A program made the position numbers and the translations under genes. A stretch of 64,000 nt of DNA, taken from the NCBI RefSeq assembly GCF_009932335.1, contig NZ_BLJF01000001.1, positions 1,488,001 to 1,552,000 on the forward strand. The letters are read 5' to 3'. This stretch comes from Pseudomonas asiatica (GTDB lineage Bacteria; Pseudomonadota; Gammaproteobacteria; Pseudomonadales; Pseudomonadaceae). Position 1 is the stretch's first letter. Each line of letters opens with the position of its first letter. Below the pieces are notes generated by a model. That model was not told the DNA's origin, made no database searches, and saw only the letters and a program-made list of their open reading frames with translations. Of this stretch, positions 16,984-29,150 are shown one piece after another.

Positions 16984-17069
16984 CTGATGTATTCGGACCC
17001 TGTGCGAGCTGGGGTCGATGTGTGTGCGGTGCCAACCTGTATCGCACCATTTACAAGGTTCCCGCCGTT

Positions 17070-17102
17070 CCTGTGGGAGCCGGCTTGCCGGCGATGAGGC
17101 CA
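17070..17102 (+). repeat. Single REP in the probable pehA leader
   Basis: One forward REP copy (CTGTGGGAGCCGGCTTGCCGGCGATGAGGCC) without a partner, about 135 bp before the pehA start codon. Confidence 0.75.
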
Positions 17103-17237
17103 GTGGCGATAACGCAGCACCGTAGTGCCCAACTGCCCCAGAACCCAGAATCAGAAACTGCGCACGTCACACTGACTGGGCGCGGGAAGGACCCTGTTGC
17201 CCCTGAGTCATCTCCCGACAGATCGAGGGCAATTGAA

Positions 17238-20200
17238 ATGGCAGATTTCAGCAAGTCGGACCTGGAGTTCATCCTTCAGCAGATCTTCATCGCCGAAGCG
17301 CATGCCGATGGCGCCAGCCTGATCGACCTGCTGCCCAACAGCCAGGTGCCGTTCGGCCTGCGTACCGTAGACGGCAGCTACAACAACCTGGTGACCGGGC
17401 AGAGCGAGTTCGGCGCCGCCGACAATTCGTTCCTGCGCCTGCTCAGCCCATCCTTCACCGGCGACTATGCCGGCACCGGCACGGTCATCGACTCGCAACC
17501 CCGCACCATCAGCAACCTGATCGTCGACCAGACGGCGAACAACCCGGCAGCGGTCGAAGCCAATGGCGGCGCCGCCCCGGTGATCAGCCCCGGCATCGAC
17601 GGGGTATTCGGCACCGCTGACGACACGGAGGTGTTCTTCATCCCCAACGTGTCGCCCGACGTCGGCCTGACCGCCGGCTTCAACGCCTGGATGACCTTCT
17701 TCGGCCAGTTCTTCGACCACGGCCTGGACCTGGTCACCAAGAGCAGCACCGACGTCGTGTTCATCCCGCTGCAGCCGGACGACCCGCTGTACGTCGAAGG
17801 CAGCCCGACCAACTTCATGGTGCTGCCGCGCGCCGTGCGTACTGCAGGCGCCGATGGTGTGGTGGGTACTGCCGACGATGGCCAGACCAACACTACCTCG
17901 CCGTTCGTCGACCAGAGCCAGACCTACAGCTCGCACCCCTCGCACCAGGTGTTCCTGCGTGAATACACGCTCAATGCCGCAGGCGACCCGGTAGCCACCG
18001 GGCGGTTGATCACCAACCGTGACCTGGGCGCCGATGGCCGCTTCGGCACCGCCGACGATGGCAATGGTGAAAGCGGTGGCATGGCCACCTGGGCAGTGGT
18101 CAAGGCCCAGGCCCGCGACCTGCTGGGCATAAACCTGACCGACGCCGATGTGCACAGCGTGCCACTGCTGGCCACCGACCCCTACGGCAACTTCCTGCGT
18201 GGGCCCAACGGCATGCCACAGGTGGTGATGCGCGTGAACAATGGCGCCGACGGCATTGCCGGTACCGCCGACGACGTCACCACGCTGGTCGAAGGCAACC
18301 GCGACGCGCCGATCAGCCTGGCCAATGCCGTGAGCACCGGGCATGGCTTCCTTGACGACATCGCCCACAACGCCGCGCCGGTGATCGTGAACGGTGTGCT
18401 GCAGGCCGACGCCGATATTGCCGTCGGCAACGCGCAGCCAACCGGGCCTGGCGGCAACAACCTGACCTATGACAACGAACTGCTCGACGCCCACTACATC
18501 GCCGGCGACGGCCGGGTGAACGAGAACATCGGCCTTACCGCCGTGCACCATGTGTTCCACTCCGAGCACAACCGCCTGGTGCAGCAGACCAAGGACACCC
18601 TGCTGGCCGCCGGTGACCTGGCGTTTCTCAACCAGTGGCTGATCGATGATGTCGCTGCCATCCCCACCACGCCCGCCGAAATCGCCGCGCTGGTATGGGA
18701 CGGCGAGCGGCTGTTCCAGGCTGCCAAATTCGGCACCGAAATGCAGTACCAGCACCTGGTGTTCGAGGAGTTCGCCCGCACCATTCAGCCGCAGATCGAC
18801 GAGTTTCTCGCCCCCAACGGCTATGACACCTCGATCGACCCGGCCATCCTCGCCGAGTTCGCCCACGTGGTTTACCGCTTCGGCCACTCGATGCTGACCG
18901 AAACCGTCGACCGCTACGACCCGACGTTCGCCACGGTGAATGACGACCCGCAGCTGGGCCTGATCGCTGCCTTCCTCAACCCGCTGGCATTCGCCGGCAG
19001 TGGCGCCACTGCCGATGAAGCGGCCGGTGCGATCATCCGCGGTGTCACCCGCCAGTTGGGCAACGAAATCGACGAGTTCGTCACCGAAGCGCTGCGCAAC
19101 AACCTGCTCGGCCTGCCGCTGGACCTGCCTGCGCTGAACATCGCGCGTGGCCGTGACACCGGCATCCCCACCCTGAACGAGGCGCGCCGCGAGTTCTACG
19201 CCATGACTGGCGACAGCCAGCTCAAGCCCTACATCAGCTGGGCCGACTTTGCCGACCACCTCAAGCACCCGGCGTCGCTGATCAACTTCATCGCCGCCTA
19301 CGGTACCCACGCCACCATCACCGGGGCTGACACCGAAGCGGCCAAGCGCGCCGCAGCCGTGGCGCTGGTGCTTGGCGGTGACGGCGCGCCAGCGGACCGC
19401 CTGGACTTCCTCAACGGCACCGGCGCCTATGCCAACGTGACACTGGCCGGTGCCGACGGCATCGCTGGCACCGCCGATGACATCACCGGGGTGACCGTGA
19501 CCGGTGTCGATGCCATCGACTTCTGGGTCGGCGGCCTGGCCGAGAAAAAAATGCCATTCGGCGGCATGCTCGGCTCCAGCTTCAACTTCGTCTTCGAAAC
19601 CCAGCTGGAAGCCCTGCAGAACGGCGATCGGTTCTACTACCTGTCGCGTACGGCGGGCATGAACTTCGGCACCGAACTGGAGAACAACTCCTTCGCCAAG
19701 CTGATCATGCTCAACTCCGATGTCACCCACCTGTCCAACACCGTGTTCCTCACGCCCACTTTCACCCTGGAAGTGGACCAGACCAAGCAGTTCACCGGCC
19801 TGGGCGCCGACGGCCGGGCCGACCCGACGGGCGGCATCATGATTAACGGTGTCGAAGTGGTGCCGCTGGTGATTCGCGACAACCCCGATACCGTGGGCAC
19901 CGACACAAACTTCCTGCATTACACCGGCGAAGACCACGTGGTACTGGGCGGTACCTCCGGCAACGACATCATCATTTCCAGTGAGGGCGACGATACCCTC
20001 TACGGCGACGCCGGCAACGACACCCTGGAAGGCGGTGCGGGCAACGATGCGGTGCTGGGCGGTGCCGGTGACGACATCATCACCGACTCGTTCGGCGACA
20101 ACCGCCTGGAAGGCAACGACGGCAACGATGTGATCGTCGCCGGCAGCATGCTGGTGGGCGGCAACCTGATCCTGGGCGGCAACGGCCAGGACTTCATCAT

Positions 20201-23200
20201 CACCACCGAAGACATCAGCACCACCTTCGGCGGCCAGGGCGACGACTTTATTCTCGGCGCCAAGACCAACCTGCCACCGACCGGCAACGAGGGTGACGAC
20301 TGGATCGAGAAGGGCACCCAGGACGGTGCGCCCGGCGACAACTTTGCGCCGCTGCTGGGTGACGAAGTGGTCGGCAACGACATCTTCGTCGGTGGTGGCG
20401 GCTTCGACGAAATGATCGGCGAGGGTGGCGATGACATCTTTGTCGGCAGCGATGCCCAGGACAAGATGGATGGCATGTCCGGTTTCGACTGGATTACCAA
20501 CAAGAATGACCAGGTCGGCGTCACCGTCGACCTGACCCTGGCCGCCCTGGCTCAGCCTCATGGCAACGCACCGAACCAGAACACCGGTATTTTCAACCCG
20601 GTCGGCGCCTCGCCGGCCTCAATCCTCGACCGCTTCGCCGAGGTCGAGGGCGTGTCCGGTTCGAACTTCGCCGATGTGCTCAAGGGCGATAATGTCGATG
20701 CCGTGACCATCCTCAACCATGGTGGTGCTACCGGTAGTGCGCTGACCAACGTGGCGCTGATCCGTGGCCTGCAGCAGTTCCTGGCCGATGCCGGATTGCC
20801 GACCACCGGCTTTGCCACCGGTAACATCATGCTCGGCGGCAACGGCAGCGACCTGATCGAAGGCCGTGGCGGTGATGACCTGATCGACGGCGACAAGTGG
20901 CTCAACGTGCGCATCGCCGTGTACGCGCCGGGAGATGTCAACCACACCGGCCCTGAAATCGCCAGCTTCGACAGCATGGTCGACATGATTCCGTTCATGC
21001 TCGACCGCACCTACAACCCTGGCCAGTTGAAGGCCGTGCGGGAAATCCTGCCCGGCACCTCGACCGGTGGCGCAGCCTTCGACACGGCGGTGTTCTCGGG
21101 GTTGCAGAGCGAGTACACGGTGACGCAGAACACCAAAGGTACGCTGGACACTTCCGATGATGTCTGGACGGTGACCGACAACGTGGCCGGCCGCGATGGC
21201 GTCGATACCCTGCTGCACATCGAGCGCCTGCAGTTCGCCGACAGCCAGCGGGTGCTGGTGGAAGGGCTGAATGCGCAGCCTGTCGGCAGCCCGGCCGTTA
21301 CTGATAACAACGGCGGCGCGATTACCGTGGGCGACCTCCTTACGGTAAACGTGGCCGGCGTGCGGGATGCCGACAACATCAGCGCCGGCAACCCGCTTGG
21401 CACGCTCGCCGACCGTTCGGTGTCGTACTACTGGCAGTTCGAGGCCACCCCGGGCAGTGGTGTGTTCGAAGACATCATCCTGCTGCCGGCAGGCGACCTG
21501 GCGTTCCAGAGCGCCGACGGCACCACGTTCAAGGTGTCGCCGGACCTGGCCGGGTTGTCGTTGCGGGTCAAGGCGATCTACCAGGACGCCCATGGCACCA
21601 CCGAAGTGCTGTTCTCCCAGCCCACCACCGTGGTGCAACCGGGCGCGCCTGTGGTACCGACGCCAGCCACGCCGGTGGTGGATGCCACGGCAGGTGGTGC
21701 CGGGCTGCACATGGTGCGCTCCGACCTCAACTTCATCCTCGAGCAGATCAAGATCGCCGAGGCCGACGCCAATGGGGCAGACATCCTCTCGCTGCTGCCC
21801 AACATTCGTGCGCCACTCGGCCTGCGGGCGGTGGATGGTTCGAACAACAACCTGATGAACCTCAACGGCATCAACAACACCGAGTTCGGTGCGGCCGACA
21901 ACGTCTTCCCGCGCGTGACCGACCCGGTGTTCAACCCGGCCGAAGGTGCACCGGCCGGCTTCTTTGGCCCTGGCTCGCCGGCCATTCCGGGCTCGTCGTA
22001 CCAGCAGACCAGTGGCCCGGTATTCGACTCGCAGCCGCGCACCATCAGTAACCTGATCGTCGACCAGACCTCCAACAACCCGGCGGCCTATGCCACCGCG
22101 TATGATCCGGGTGCGGACGGCGTGCTCAACTTCGGCGTCGAGGGCAATGACGACGTGCTCAAGGACGGCGTGCGCATCGTCGCCAGCCCGGGCCTGGACG
22201 GCCAGTTCGGCACCGACGACGATCACGACGTTTACCTGTTCGAGAACACCGCCGCCGATGCCGGCCTGTCCGCGCCGTTCAACGCCTGGATGACCTTCTT
22301 CGGGCAGTTCTTCGACCATGGCCTGGACCTGGTCACCAAGGGGGGCTCGGGCACCATCTACATCCCGCTGCAACCGGATGACCCGCTGTACGTGGAGGGC
22401 GGTTTCACCAACTTCATGGTGGTGACACGTGCGACCAACCAGCCTGGGCCGGACGGCGTGCTTGGCACGGCCGACGATATCCACGAGCACACCAATACCA
22501 CCTCGCCGTTCGTGGACCAGAACCAGACCTACAGCTCGCACCCCTCACACCAGGTGTTCCTGCGCGCCTATGTGACGGTCGACGGTGCCCCCGTCGCCAC
22601 CGGCCGCCTGATCACCAACCGTGACCTGGGGGCAGATGGCAAATACGGCACCGCGGACGACACCGAAATCGGCGGCATGGCGACATGGAAGGTGGTCAAG
22701 GCCCAGGCTCGTGACGTACTGGGCATAAACCTGACCGATGCAGACGTAGACAACGTGCCGCTGCTGGCGACCGATGCCTACGGCAACTTCATCAAGGGGC
22801 CCAACGGCTTCCCGATGGTGATCATGAAAGGCGCCGACGGCATTGCCGGCACGGCCGACGACCAGCAGGTCGAGAGCAACCCGCTGGCGCCGATCGACCT
22901 GACCAACGCCGTGCGCACCGGTCACCAGTTCCTTGCCGACATCGCCCACAATGCCGTGCCGGTGTTCAGCAATGGCGCGCTGGTGCCTGATGCAGATACC
23001 GATGTCGGCAACGCCGTGCCGGTGAACCCGCAGACCGGCGCCAACCTGGCCTACGACAACGAGCTGCTTGATGCTCACTACATCGCCGGCGACGGCAGGG
23101 TCAACGAGAACATCGGCCTGACCGCCGTGCATGCGATCTTCCACTCCGAGCACAACCGGCTGGTGGCGCAGACCATGGACACCGTGCTCGACTCGGGTGA

Positions 23201-26200
23201 CCTGGCCTTCATCAACGAGTGGCTGCTCAACCCGTTGAGCGCGCTGCCGGCTAACCAGGCCGAGATCGACGCACTGGTGTGGAATGGCGAGCGGCTGTTC
23301 CAGGCCGCCAAGTTCGGTACCGAGATGCAGTACCAGCACCTGGTGTTCGAGGAGTTCGCCCGTACCGTGCAGCCGCGGGTAGACTTGTTCTTCGCCCCGA
23401 CCCAGGTGTATGACGTCGACCTCGATGCGTCGATCGTGGCCGAATTCGCCCACACCGTGTACCGCTTTGGCCACTCGATGCTGACCGAAACCGTCGACCG
23501 CTTCGACGTCGACTTCACCGTCATCAGCGACCCGGCCAGCGCCAACCCCGACCAGCAACTGGGCCTGATCGCGGCGTTCCTCAACCCGCTGGCGTATGCC
23601 GCCAGTGGCGTCACCCCCGAGGATGCCACCAGCGCCATCGTGCGCGGGGTAACCCGCCAGGCCGGTAACGAAATCGATGAGTTCGTCACCGAGGCGCTGC
23701 GCAACAACCTGCTCGGCCTGCCGCTGGACCTGCCGGCGATCAACATCGCTCGGGGCCGCGACGTCGGTATCCCTTCGCTGAACGCCGTGCGCCGCGACAT
23801 CTACGCGCAAACCGGCGATACCCAGCTCAAGCCCTACACCAGCTGGGTCGACCTGGTGCAGCACCTGAAGCATCCGGAGTCGTTGATCAACTTCATCGCC
23901 GCCTACGGCACCCACAGCACCATCACCGGGGCCACCACGTTGCTGGAGAAACGCGCGGCGGCCATGGCCCTGGTGTTCGGCGGCGACGGCGCGCCAGCCG
24001 ATCGCCTGGAGTTCCTCAACAGCACCGGCGCCTACGCCAACGTCACCCTGCCTGGCAAGGATGGCGTGCTCGGCACCGTCGATGACCTGCGGGCAGTGAC
24101 CGTGACCGGTGTCGATGCTATCGACCTGTGGATCGGTGGCCTGGCGGAGGCGAAAACCCCGTTCGGCGGCATGCTGGGCAGCACGTTCAACTTCGTGTTC
24201 GAAAACCAGATGGAGAAACTGCAGGACGGCGACCGTTTCTACTACCTGGAGCGCACCGCCGGCCTGTCGATGAACGCCGAGCTGGAAAGCAACTCGTTCG
24301 CCAAGCTGATCATGGCCAACACTTCGGCCACCCACTTGCCGGGCCTGGTGTTCTCCGACGTTGGCTTCTACCTGGAAGTGGACCAGAGCAAGCAGTTCAA
24401 CGAAGGGCTGGGCAATGCCGACCCAGTGGGCGAAAACGGCGAGCAGGTGGTGTTCCGCGACAGCCCGCTGACAGTAGGCCCGGACACCAACTACATCCGC
24501 TACGCCGGTGACCAGCACATCGTGCTGGGTGGCACCAACGGTGACGACATCCTGGTTTCCAGCGAGGGTGACGACACTGTCTGGGGCGATGGCGGCAACG
24601 ACCGCATCGAGGGTGGCGACGGCAACGACCAACTGCGTGGTGGTGCCGGCGACGACATCATCAGCGACATGGGTGGTGACGACAACATCCAGGGCGGCGA
24701 CGGCAACGATGTGCTGCACGGCGGTAATGGCGTCAACCTGATCATCGGCGGTTTCGGCAACGACTTCATCGTCACCGGTGAGGACGCCTCCGAAGCCATT
24801 GGCGGCCAGGGCAACGACTTCATCCTGGGCAGCAAGGCCAACGAGCAGGACATGGGCAACGAAGGTGACGACTGGATCGAGAAGGGCACCTCGGACGGTG
24901 CGCCTGGCGACAACTTCGACCCGCTCGGCAACGACCCGATCATCGGCAACGACGTGTTCATCGGTGGCAACGAGAACGACAAGTTCAACGGTGAAGGCGG
25001 TGACGACATCATGGTCGGCAGCCTGGGCTTCGGTGACCGCTACATCGGTGGCTCCGGCTACGACTGGGCGACCTTCAAGGGGCTGGCCCAGGGCGTGACT
25101 GTCGACTTCAGCGACCGCTTCTTCAATGTGCCGCCGGTACCGGGCTCGGGCGCGTCTGCGCTGGTGCGTTTCGACATCATGGAAGGCCTGTCGGGGTCGG
25201 CTCATGGTGACTTCCTGCGTGGTGACAGCGAAACCTCTGCCACCTTGCCGACCAATGGCGCCAACGGCAGCGTACTGACCAACATCAGCCTGATCAACGG
25301 CCTGTCCAGCCTGCTGGCCGCCGGTGCAACGTTCTACGATGGTGGCAACATCATCCTCGGTGGCAGTGGTAGCGACCTGATCGAAGGCCGCGGTGGCGAC
25401 GACATCCTCGACGGTGACAAGTGGCTGAACGTGCGCATCAGCGTGCGCGCCAACAGCGACGGCACCGGCCCGGAAATCGCCAGCTTCGACAGCATGGAGC
25501 CGATGGTGCCGCTGATGCTCAAAGGCACCTACAACCCGGGCCAGCTGGTGATCGTTCGCGAAATCCTCAACGGCACCGAAAGCTACGACACGGCGGTGTA
25601 CTCCGGGGTGGCCAGCGACTACAGCGTGGTAGTCGATGGCAACTCGGTGATCGTCACCGACTCGGTGGCCGGGCGTGATGGTGTCGACCGCCTGACCGGC
25701 ATCGAGCGCCTGCAGTTCTCGGATAGCTCGCAAGCTTCCGGTGTGGGTACCGCCGTCAACGCCGGCCCCACCGGCAGCCTGGTGATCCTTGACGCTGCCA
25801 CCGGCGTGCGTGACGACACACCGGTAAGCGGCCAGCTGCTGCGGGTTACCCCGCTGGCGGTACATGACGCGGACAATGTCAGCGCAACCAACCTGACCGG
25901 TGCGATCACCGGCCCGGTGGCGTACTACTGGCAAGTAGAGACCCTGCCAGGTTCGGGGGTCTATGAAGACATCACCTTCGTTGCTGCCGGCGAGGTTTCG
26001 CGAGCTGTCGGTACCACCTACCGGGTCACGGACCATGTGGCGGGGCTGAACATCCGCGTACGCGCGGTGTACCAGGACACCAAGGGCACGCTGGAAATCG
26101 TCGATTCGGCGCCGAACAACGCGCCGACCGCCGGGCCTACCGTGACCGGGCTGCTGGTGCAGAACCAGACGCTCACCGCCAACCCGGCAACCATTGTCGA

Positions 26201-27995
26201 TGCCGACGGCCTGAGCAACCCGCGGTTCACCTTCCAGTGGCAGTCCAACCGGGGTACCGGCTGGGTCGACATTGCTGGCGCCATCAACAGCACCTTCCTC
26301 CTTACCCAGAACCAGGTGGGGCAGAACATGCGGGTGGTGGTCAGCTACGTGGATGACTTCGGTGTACAGGAAAGCATCGCCTCCGACATCCTCGACCCGG
26401 TGGCCAACGTCAACGATGCGCCCACCGGTGCCGTGCTGATCAGCGACACCACGCCAGACCAGGGCCAGACGCTGACCGCCCTCACCGGCAGTATCGCCGA
26501 CCTGGATGGGCTGGGCGCGTTCAGCTTCCAGTGGCAGCAGAACATTGGCGGCACCTTCAGCAACATCGCGGGTGCCACTGCTGCAACCTTCACTCCGGGC
26601 TTCGAACAGGGTAACCGGCAGTTGCGGGTGGTCGTGAGCTACACCGACGCCTTCGGCACCCTGGAATCGCTGACCTCGGCAGCGACTGCGGCGGTGGTGC
26701 CGCCGCCAGGCGTGGTGCTGGTCGGTACTGCCGGGGCCAACACCCTGACCGGTGGCGCGGGCAACGACACGCTCTCGGGGCTGGGCGGCAACGATGTGCT
26801 CAACGGCCTCGGCGGCGCCGACCAACTGTTCGGCGGTGATGGTAACGACATCCTCAATGGGGGTAACGACCCCGACAGCCTCGACGGCGGTGCCGGCAAC
26901 GATACCCTCAACGGCGGGCTTGGTGCGGATGCCATGGTTGGCGGTGCAGGCAACGACACCTTCGTGGTCGACAACCTCGGCGATACCGTTAGCGAGGCGC
27001 TGAACGGCGGTGTCGACCTGGTGCAGACCACCCTTGCCAGCTACACCCTGGGTGCCAACGTCGAAAACCTGACCTTTACCGGGGCAGGCAACTTCACGGG
27101 TACCGGCAACACGCTGGCCAACACCATCACCGGTGGCGCTGGTAACGACCTGCTCAATGGCGGTGCCGGTATCGACCGCCTGGTCGGTGGCCTGGGCAAC
27201 GACACCTATGTGGTGGACAACGCCGGGGATGTGGTAGTCGAGGCTACGGCTGCCGGTACGGATACCGTGCGTGCCACGGCGGCCAGCTACACGCTGGGTG
27301 CCAACGTCGAGAACCTGACCTATATCGGGGCGGGCAACTTCACCGGTACCGGCAATGGCCTGGCCAACATCATTACCGGCGCGGCAGGTAACGACACCCT
27401 CAACGGCGATGGCGGCAACGACCAGTTGCTCGGTGGCCTGGGCAGCGACACCCTGAACGGTGGCGCTGGCAACGACACCCTCGACGGCGGCGCCGGTAAC
27501 GACTCGCTGTTCGGGGACGCCGGCAACGATAACCTGCAGGGTGGTGCCGGCGATGACAACCTTGACGGCGGCAACGGCGTCGATGTGCTGCAGGGTGGCG
27601 ATGGCAACGACACGCTGTTTGGTGACGTTGGCAATGACACCTTGCAGGGCGGTGCCGGCAATGACTTCCTCAACGGTGGGGCGGGTAACGATACCGTCGA
27701 GGGCGGTGCCGGCAACGACACGATGATGGCCACCGATGGCAATGATGTCTTCCTGTTCAGTGCAGGCTTCGGCAATGACCTGATCATCAACTTCGACGCA
27801 GTCCCGCAGGGTGGCCAGGACCGGCTGGATATCTCTGCCCTCAACATTACCGCTGCCACCTTTGCCGCCAACGTCACCATCGCCGATGTCGGCAATGACA
27901 CGCTGGTCAGCATCGGTGCTACCGACTCCATCCGCCTGGTGGGGGTGGCGGATGCAACCACGGTGACCGTAGCGGACTTCAACCTGGCAGGTTGA
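17238..27995 (+). CDS. pehA: Giant secreted RTX protein with two animal-type haem peroxidase modules
   Basis: About 3,585 residues, no Sec signal peptide, and a C-terminal RTX tail ending in a short acidic/hydrophobic export signal: a type I secretion substrate. Two complete animal-type peroxidase domains are present. In each, the distal histidine lies in [10 protein letters not shown] (H161 and H1694), an EHNRL helix follows, the proximal histidine lies in RFGHSML (H550 and H2079), and the RGRDxGIPxxN motif is intact. Each is followed by RTX blocks (about residues 900-1080 and 2430-2610). Two Ig/VCBS-like repeats (about 2960-3150) and a long nonapeptide block (about 3165-3500) close the protein. 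Ten DGxxGTxDD inserts lie in the peroxidase modules. The P. putida KT2440 orthologue (PP_2561, PehA) is, from memory, reported to have peroxidase activity and calcium-binding PERCAL motifs. ATG 17238 is chosen because the conserved module begins there. Confidence 0.9.
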   Translation: MADFSKSDLEFILQQIFIAEAHADGASLIDLLPNSQVPFGLRTVDGSYNNLVTGQSEFGAADNSFLRLLSPSFTGDYAGTGTVIDSQPRTISNLIVDQTANNPAAVEANGGAAPVISPGIDGVFGTADDTEVFFIPNVSPDVGLTAGFNAWMTFFGQFFDHGLDLVTKSSTDVVFIPLQPDDPLYVEGSPTNFMVLPRAVRTAGADGVVGTADDGQTNTTSPFVDQSQTYSSHPSHQVFLREYTLNAAGDPVATGRLITNRDLGADGRFGTADDGNGESGGMATWAVVKAQARDLLGINLTDADVHSVPLLATDPYGNFLRGPNGMPQVVMRVNNGADGIAGTADDVTTLVEGNRDAPISLANAVSTGHGFLDDIAHNAAPVIVNGVLQADADIAVGNAQPTGPGGNNLTYDNELLDAHYIAGDGRVNENIGLTAVHHVFHSEHNRLVQQTKDTLLAAGDLAFLNQWLIDDVAAIPTTPAEIAALVWDGERLFQAAKFGTEMQYQHLVFEEFARTIQPQIDEFLAPNGYDTSIDPAILAEFAHVVYRFGHSMLTETVDRYDPTFATVNDDPQLGLIAAFLNPLAFAGSGATADEAAGAIIRGVTRQLGNEIDEFVTEALRNNLLGLPLDLPALNIARGRDTGIPTLNEARREFYAMTGDSQLKPYISWADFADHLKHPASLINFIAAYGTHATITGADTEAAKRAAAVALVLGGDGAPADRLDFLNGTGAYANVTLAGADGIAGTADDITGVTVTGVDAIDFWVGGLAEKKMPFGGMLGSSFNFVFETQLEALQNGDRFYYLSRTAGMNFGTELENNSFAKLIMLNSDVTHLSNTVFLTPTFTLEVDQTKQFTGLGADGRADPTGGIMINGVEVVPLVIRDNPDTVGTDTNFLHYTGEDHVVLGGTSGNDIIISSEGDDTLYGDAGNDTLEGGAGNDAVLGGAGDDIITDSFGDNRLEGNDGNDVIVAGSMLVGGNLILGGNGQDFIITTEDISTTFGGQGDDFILGAKTNLPPTGNEGDDWIEKGTQDGAPGDNFAPLLGDEVVGNDIFVGGGGFDEMIGEGGDDIFVGSDAQDKMDGMSGFDWITNKNDQVGVTVDLTLAALAQPHGNAPNQNTGIFNPVGASPASILDRFAEVEGVSGSNFADVLKGDNVDAVTILNHGGATGSALTNVALIRGLQQFLADAGLPTTGFATGNIMLGGNGSDLIEGRGGDDLIDGDKWLNVRIAVYAPGDVNHTGPEIASFDSMVDMIPFMLDRTYNPGQLKAVREILPGTSTGGAAFDTAVFSGLQSEYTVTQNTKGTLDTSDDVWTVTDNVAGRDGVDTLLHIERLQFADSQRVLVEGLNAQPVGSPAVTDNNGGAITVGDLLTVNVAGVRDADNISAGNPLGTLADRSVSYYWQFEATPGSGVFEDIILLPAGDLAFQSADGTTFKVSPDLAGLSLRVKAIYQDAHGTTEVLFSQPTTVVQPGAPVVPTPATPVVDATAGGAGLHMVRSDLNFILEQIKIAEADANGADILSLLPNIRAPLGLRAVDGSNNNLMNLNGINNTEFGAADNVFPRVTDPVFNPAEGAPAGFFGPGSPAIPGSSYQQTSGPVFDSQPRTISNLIVDQTSNNPAAYATAYDPGADGVLNFGVEGNDDVLKDGVRIVASPGLDGQFGTDDDHDVYLFENTAADAGLSAPFNAWMTFFGQFFDHGLDLVTKGGSGTIYIPLQPDDPLYVEGGFTNFMVVTRATNQPGPDGVLGTADDIHEHTNTTSPFVDQNQTYSSHPSHQVFLRAYVTVDGAPVATGRLITNRDLGADGKYGTADDTEIGGMATWKVVKAQARDVLGINLTDADVDNVPLLATDAYGNFIKGPNGFPMVIMKGADGIAGTADDQQVESNPLAPIDLTNAVRTGHQFLADIAHNAVPVFSNGALVPDADTDVGNAVPVNPQTGANLAYDNELLDAHYIAGDGRVNENIGLTAVHAIFHSEHNRLVAQTMDTVLDSGDLAFINEWLLNPLSALPANQAEIDALVWNGERLFQAAKFGTEMQYQHLVFEEFARTVQPRVDLFFAPTQVYDVDLDASIVAEFAHTVYRFGHSMLTETVDRFDVDFTVISDPASANPDQQLGLIAAFLNPLAYAASGVTPEDATSAIVRGVTRQAGNEIDEFVTEALRNNLLGLPLDLPAINIARGRDVGIPSLNAVRRDIYAQTGDTQLKPYTSWVDLVQHLKHPESLINFIAAYGTHSTITGATTLLEKRAAAMALVFGGDGAPADRLEFLNSTGAYANVTLPGKDGVLGTVDDLRAVTVTGVDAIDLWIGGLAEAKTPFGGMLGSTFNFVFENQMEKLQDGDRFYYLERTAGLSMNAELESNSFAKLIMANTSATHLPGLVFSDVGFYLEVDQSKQFNEGLGNADPVGENGEQVVFRDSPLTVGPDTNYIRYAGDQHIVLGGTNGDDILVSSEGDDTVWGDGGNDRIEGGDGNDQLRGGAGDDIISDMGGDDNIQGGDGNDVLHGGNGVNLIIGGFGNDFIVTGEDASEAIGGQGNDFILGSKANEQDMGNEGDDWIEKGTSDGAPGDNFDPLGNDPIIGNDVFIGGNENDKFNGEGGDDIMVGSLGFGDRYIGGSGYDWATFKGLAQGVTVDFSDRFFNVPPVPGSGASALVRFDIMEGLSGSAHGDFLRGDSETSATLPTNGANGSVLTNISLINGLSSLLAAGATFYDGGNIILGGSGSDLIEGRGGDDILDGDKWLNVRISVRANSDGTGPEIASFDSMEPMVPLMLKGTYNPGQLVIVREILNGTESYDTAVYSGVASDYSVVVDGNSVIVTDSVAGRDGVDRLTGIERLQFSDSSQASGVGTAVNAGPTGSLVILDAATGVRDDTPVSGQLLRVTPLAVHDADNVSATNLTGAITGPVAYYWQVETLPGSGVYEDITFVAAGEVSRAVGTTYRVTDHVAGLNIRVRAVYQDTKGTLEIVDSAPNNAPTAGPTVTGLLVQNQTLTANPATIVDADGLSNPRFTFQWQSNRGTGWVDIAGAINSTFLLTQNQVGQNMRVVVSYVDDFGVQESIASDILDPVANVNDAPTGAVLISDTTPDQGQTLTALTGSIADLDGLGAFSFQWQQNIGGTFSNIAGATAATFTPGFEQGNRQLRVVVSYTDAFGTLESLTSAATAAVVPPPGVVLVGTAGANTLTGGAGNDTLSGLGGNDVLNGLGGADQLFGGDGNDILNGGNDPDSLDGGAGNDTLNGGLGADAMVGGAGNDTFVVDNLGDTVSEALNGGVDLVQTTLASYTLGANVENLTFTGAGNFTGTGNTLANTITGGAGNDLLNGGAGIDRLVGGLGNDTYVVDNAGDVVVEATAAGTDTVRATAASYTLGANVENLTYIGAGNFTGTGNGLANIITGAAGNDTLNGDGGNDQLLGGLGSDTLNGGAGNDTLDGGAGNDSLFGDAGNDNLQGGAGDDNLDGGNGVDVLQGGDGNDTLFGDVGNDTLQGGAGNDFLNGGAGNDTVEGGAGNDTMMATDGNDVFLFSAGFGNDLIINFDAVPQGGQDRLDISALNITAATFAANVTIADVGNDTLVSIGATDSIRLVGVADATTVTVADFNLAG

Positions 27996-28017
27996 GGGCC
28001 TGGGAGAACGCAGCAAG

Positions 28018-28121
28018 GGCCGCTCTGCGGCCCATTCTCGGGCAAGCCCGCTCCTACAGGGATATCACTGCCCTCAGGCTTGGTGATACCCCTGTAGGAG
28101 CGGGCTTGCCCGCGATGAGGT
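28018..28121. repeat. REP pair (inverted) after pehA
   Basis: Two facing REP copies (CGGGCAAGCCCGCTCCTACAGG and complement) about 35 bp apart follow the pehA stop and probably mark its transcript end. Confidence 0.9.
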
Positions 28122-28184
28122 TGGTTCAGGCAACAGATAACTCACAGATACCCCACAATACTCAGCCCTGTGGTGAACCTGTGG

Positions 28185-28441
28185 GAGCAACCTGCATCGT
28201 GTTACGCCAGAATGACGCCGCGTTCGGTATCTGGCGGCTGAGCCGCGGCAAGCAGAGCGAGTCGGTGAAGGTGCATGGCAGCCTCAGCACCAATGATGGC
28301 GAGGTCGCCCTGAACTGGGCGCTGGACGGGCAGGGTATCCTGTTGCGGGCCGGGTGGAACCTGGCCGATCACCTGCGCAGCGGGCGCCTGGTGGAAGTGC
28401 TTGGCGATTACCAGGGGGACAACCTGGCAGCGTGGCATTGA
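28185..28441 (+). pseudogene. LysR-family regulator remnant, C-terminal fragment
   Basis: About 80 codons read as the last part of a LysR effector-binding domain: LRQNDAAFGIWRL, then GSLSTNDGEVALNWALDGQGILLRAGWNLADHL, then SGRLVEVLGDYQGDN. This matches the C-terminal region of DmlR-like regulators. The helix-turn-helix and most of the effector domain are absent. The homology begins just after a partial REP-like sequence (GTGGGAGCAACCTGCA), and the frame stops earlier than usual (AAWH). The intact part has no ribosome site of its own. It is best read as a decayed gene; a short expressed protein is unlikely. Confidence 0.75.
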
Positions 28442-28502
28442 AGCCTTTCCCACAGGCGATCGCGTTATACTCCGCGCCTTTGCCCATGCCCGGAATCCGC
28501 CC

Positions 28503-28988
28503 ATGCGCCAGGTTTTGCTCATTGTCGATGTCCAGTCCACCTTCAGCCCGCCCGAGTGGCTGGTCGATGGCCTGCGCCGGTTGTCGGCCAACATCCCCAC
28601 CGTCGCCTCGGTCGAGTTGCACGACGAACAGGTCACGCCGTTCGAGCGCCAGCTTGGCTGGCACCCGGCGGCGGAGGACGAGAGCCTGGTCGAGGCCGAC
28701 CAGGTGTTCGTCAAGCATGGCTACGGGCAGAGCGCCGAGGCCATCGAGTACATCCGGCAACTGGGCGTGGAGAGGGTGCTGGTATGTGGGCTGCAGACCG
28801 AAACTTGCGTGCTGGCCGCCGGTTTTGCCCTGTTCGATGCGGGGCTGATGCCCACCCTGGTCACGGACATGACTGTAGGGTCTTCGCTGGACAGGTCGGG
28901 CAAGCTGGGCACCGACCTGTGGAAGCATCACTTCCGCCAGGTCACCACCTCGGCCGAGGTGCTCGCCGAAGTGGCTGCGCTAGGCTAG
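28503..28988 (+). CDS. Isochorismatase-family cysteine hydrolase
   Basis: A 161-residue cytoplasmic hydrolase of the isochorismatase-like fold. The catalytic triad can be placed: Asp in LLIVDVQSTF (near residue 9), Lys in FVKHGYG and Cys in CGLQTETCVLAAG. It is shorter than nicotinamidases (about 210 residues), and the YcaC/isochorismatase-like group uses many amides and related substrates, so the substrate is open. The ATG at 28503 starts exactly at the conserved beta strand. Only the LysR remnant precedes it, and a REP pair follows. Confidence 0.83.
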   Translation: MRQVLLIVDVQSTFSPPEWLVDGLRRLSANIPTVASVELHDEQVTPFERQLGWHPAAEDESLVEADQVFVKHGYGQSAEAIEYIRQLGVERVLVCGLQTETCVLAAGFALFDAGLMPTLVTDMTVGSSLDRSGKLGTDLWKHHFRQVTTSAEVLAEVAALG

Positions 28989-29011
28989 AACCGTAGCCAA
29001 AAGGCCTAAAT

Positions 29012-29125
29012 TGTAGGAGCGGCCTTGTGTCGCGAAAGGGCCGCAAGGCGGACCCGGCAATATGTGCAGCGCAGCTGAAATCGAGGGGCTGCTGCGCAGC
29101 CCGATCGCGACACAAGGCCGCTCCA
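29012..29125. repeat. REP pair (inverted) between cysteine hydrolase and pirin
   Basis: Facing REP copies (GTAGGAGCGGCCTTGTGTCGCGA and complement, the right copy lacking its last bases) between convergent genes; likely bidirectional transcript end. Confidence 0.88.
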
Positions 29126-29150
29126 GAGATCGCGTCGCAAGACGAAAGCC

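Larger units (their letters stand above)
16690..17237. other. Divergent promoter region between the T1SS operon and pehA
   Basis: This 548-bp stretch has no gene. The middle (about 16850-16990) is clearly more AT-rich than its surroundings and holds the best promoter candidate. The right part contains a single REP copy (17070-17102) and about 100 bp with no recognised feature before the pehA start. Confidence 0.7.

Noticed and set aside
17208..28016. Very long minus-strand open frames under pehA (about 1,117, 640 and 1,823 codons)
   Set aside because: They mirror the codon bias of the strongly conserved plus-strand gene, show low-complexity composition and no recognisable domain.
27992..28200. 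5' part of a 149-codon frame between pehA and the LysR remnant
   Set aside because: This portion reads through REP sequence only; the homology begins after it.
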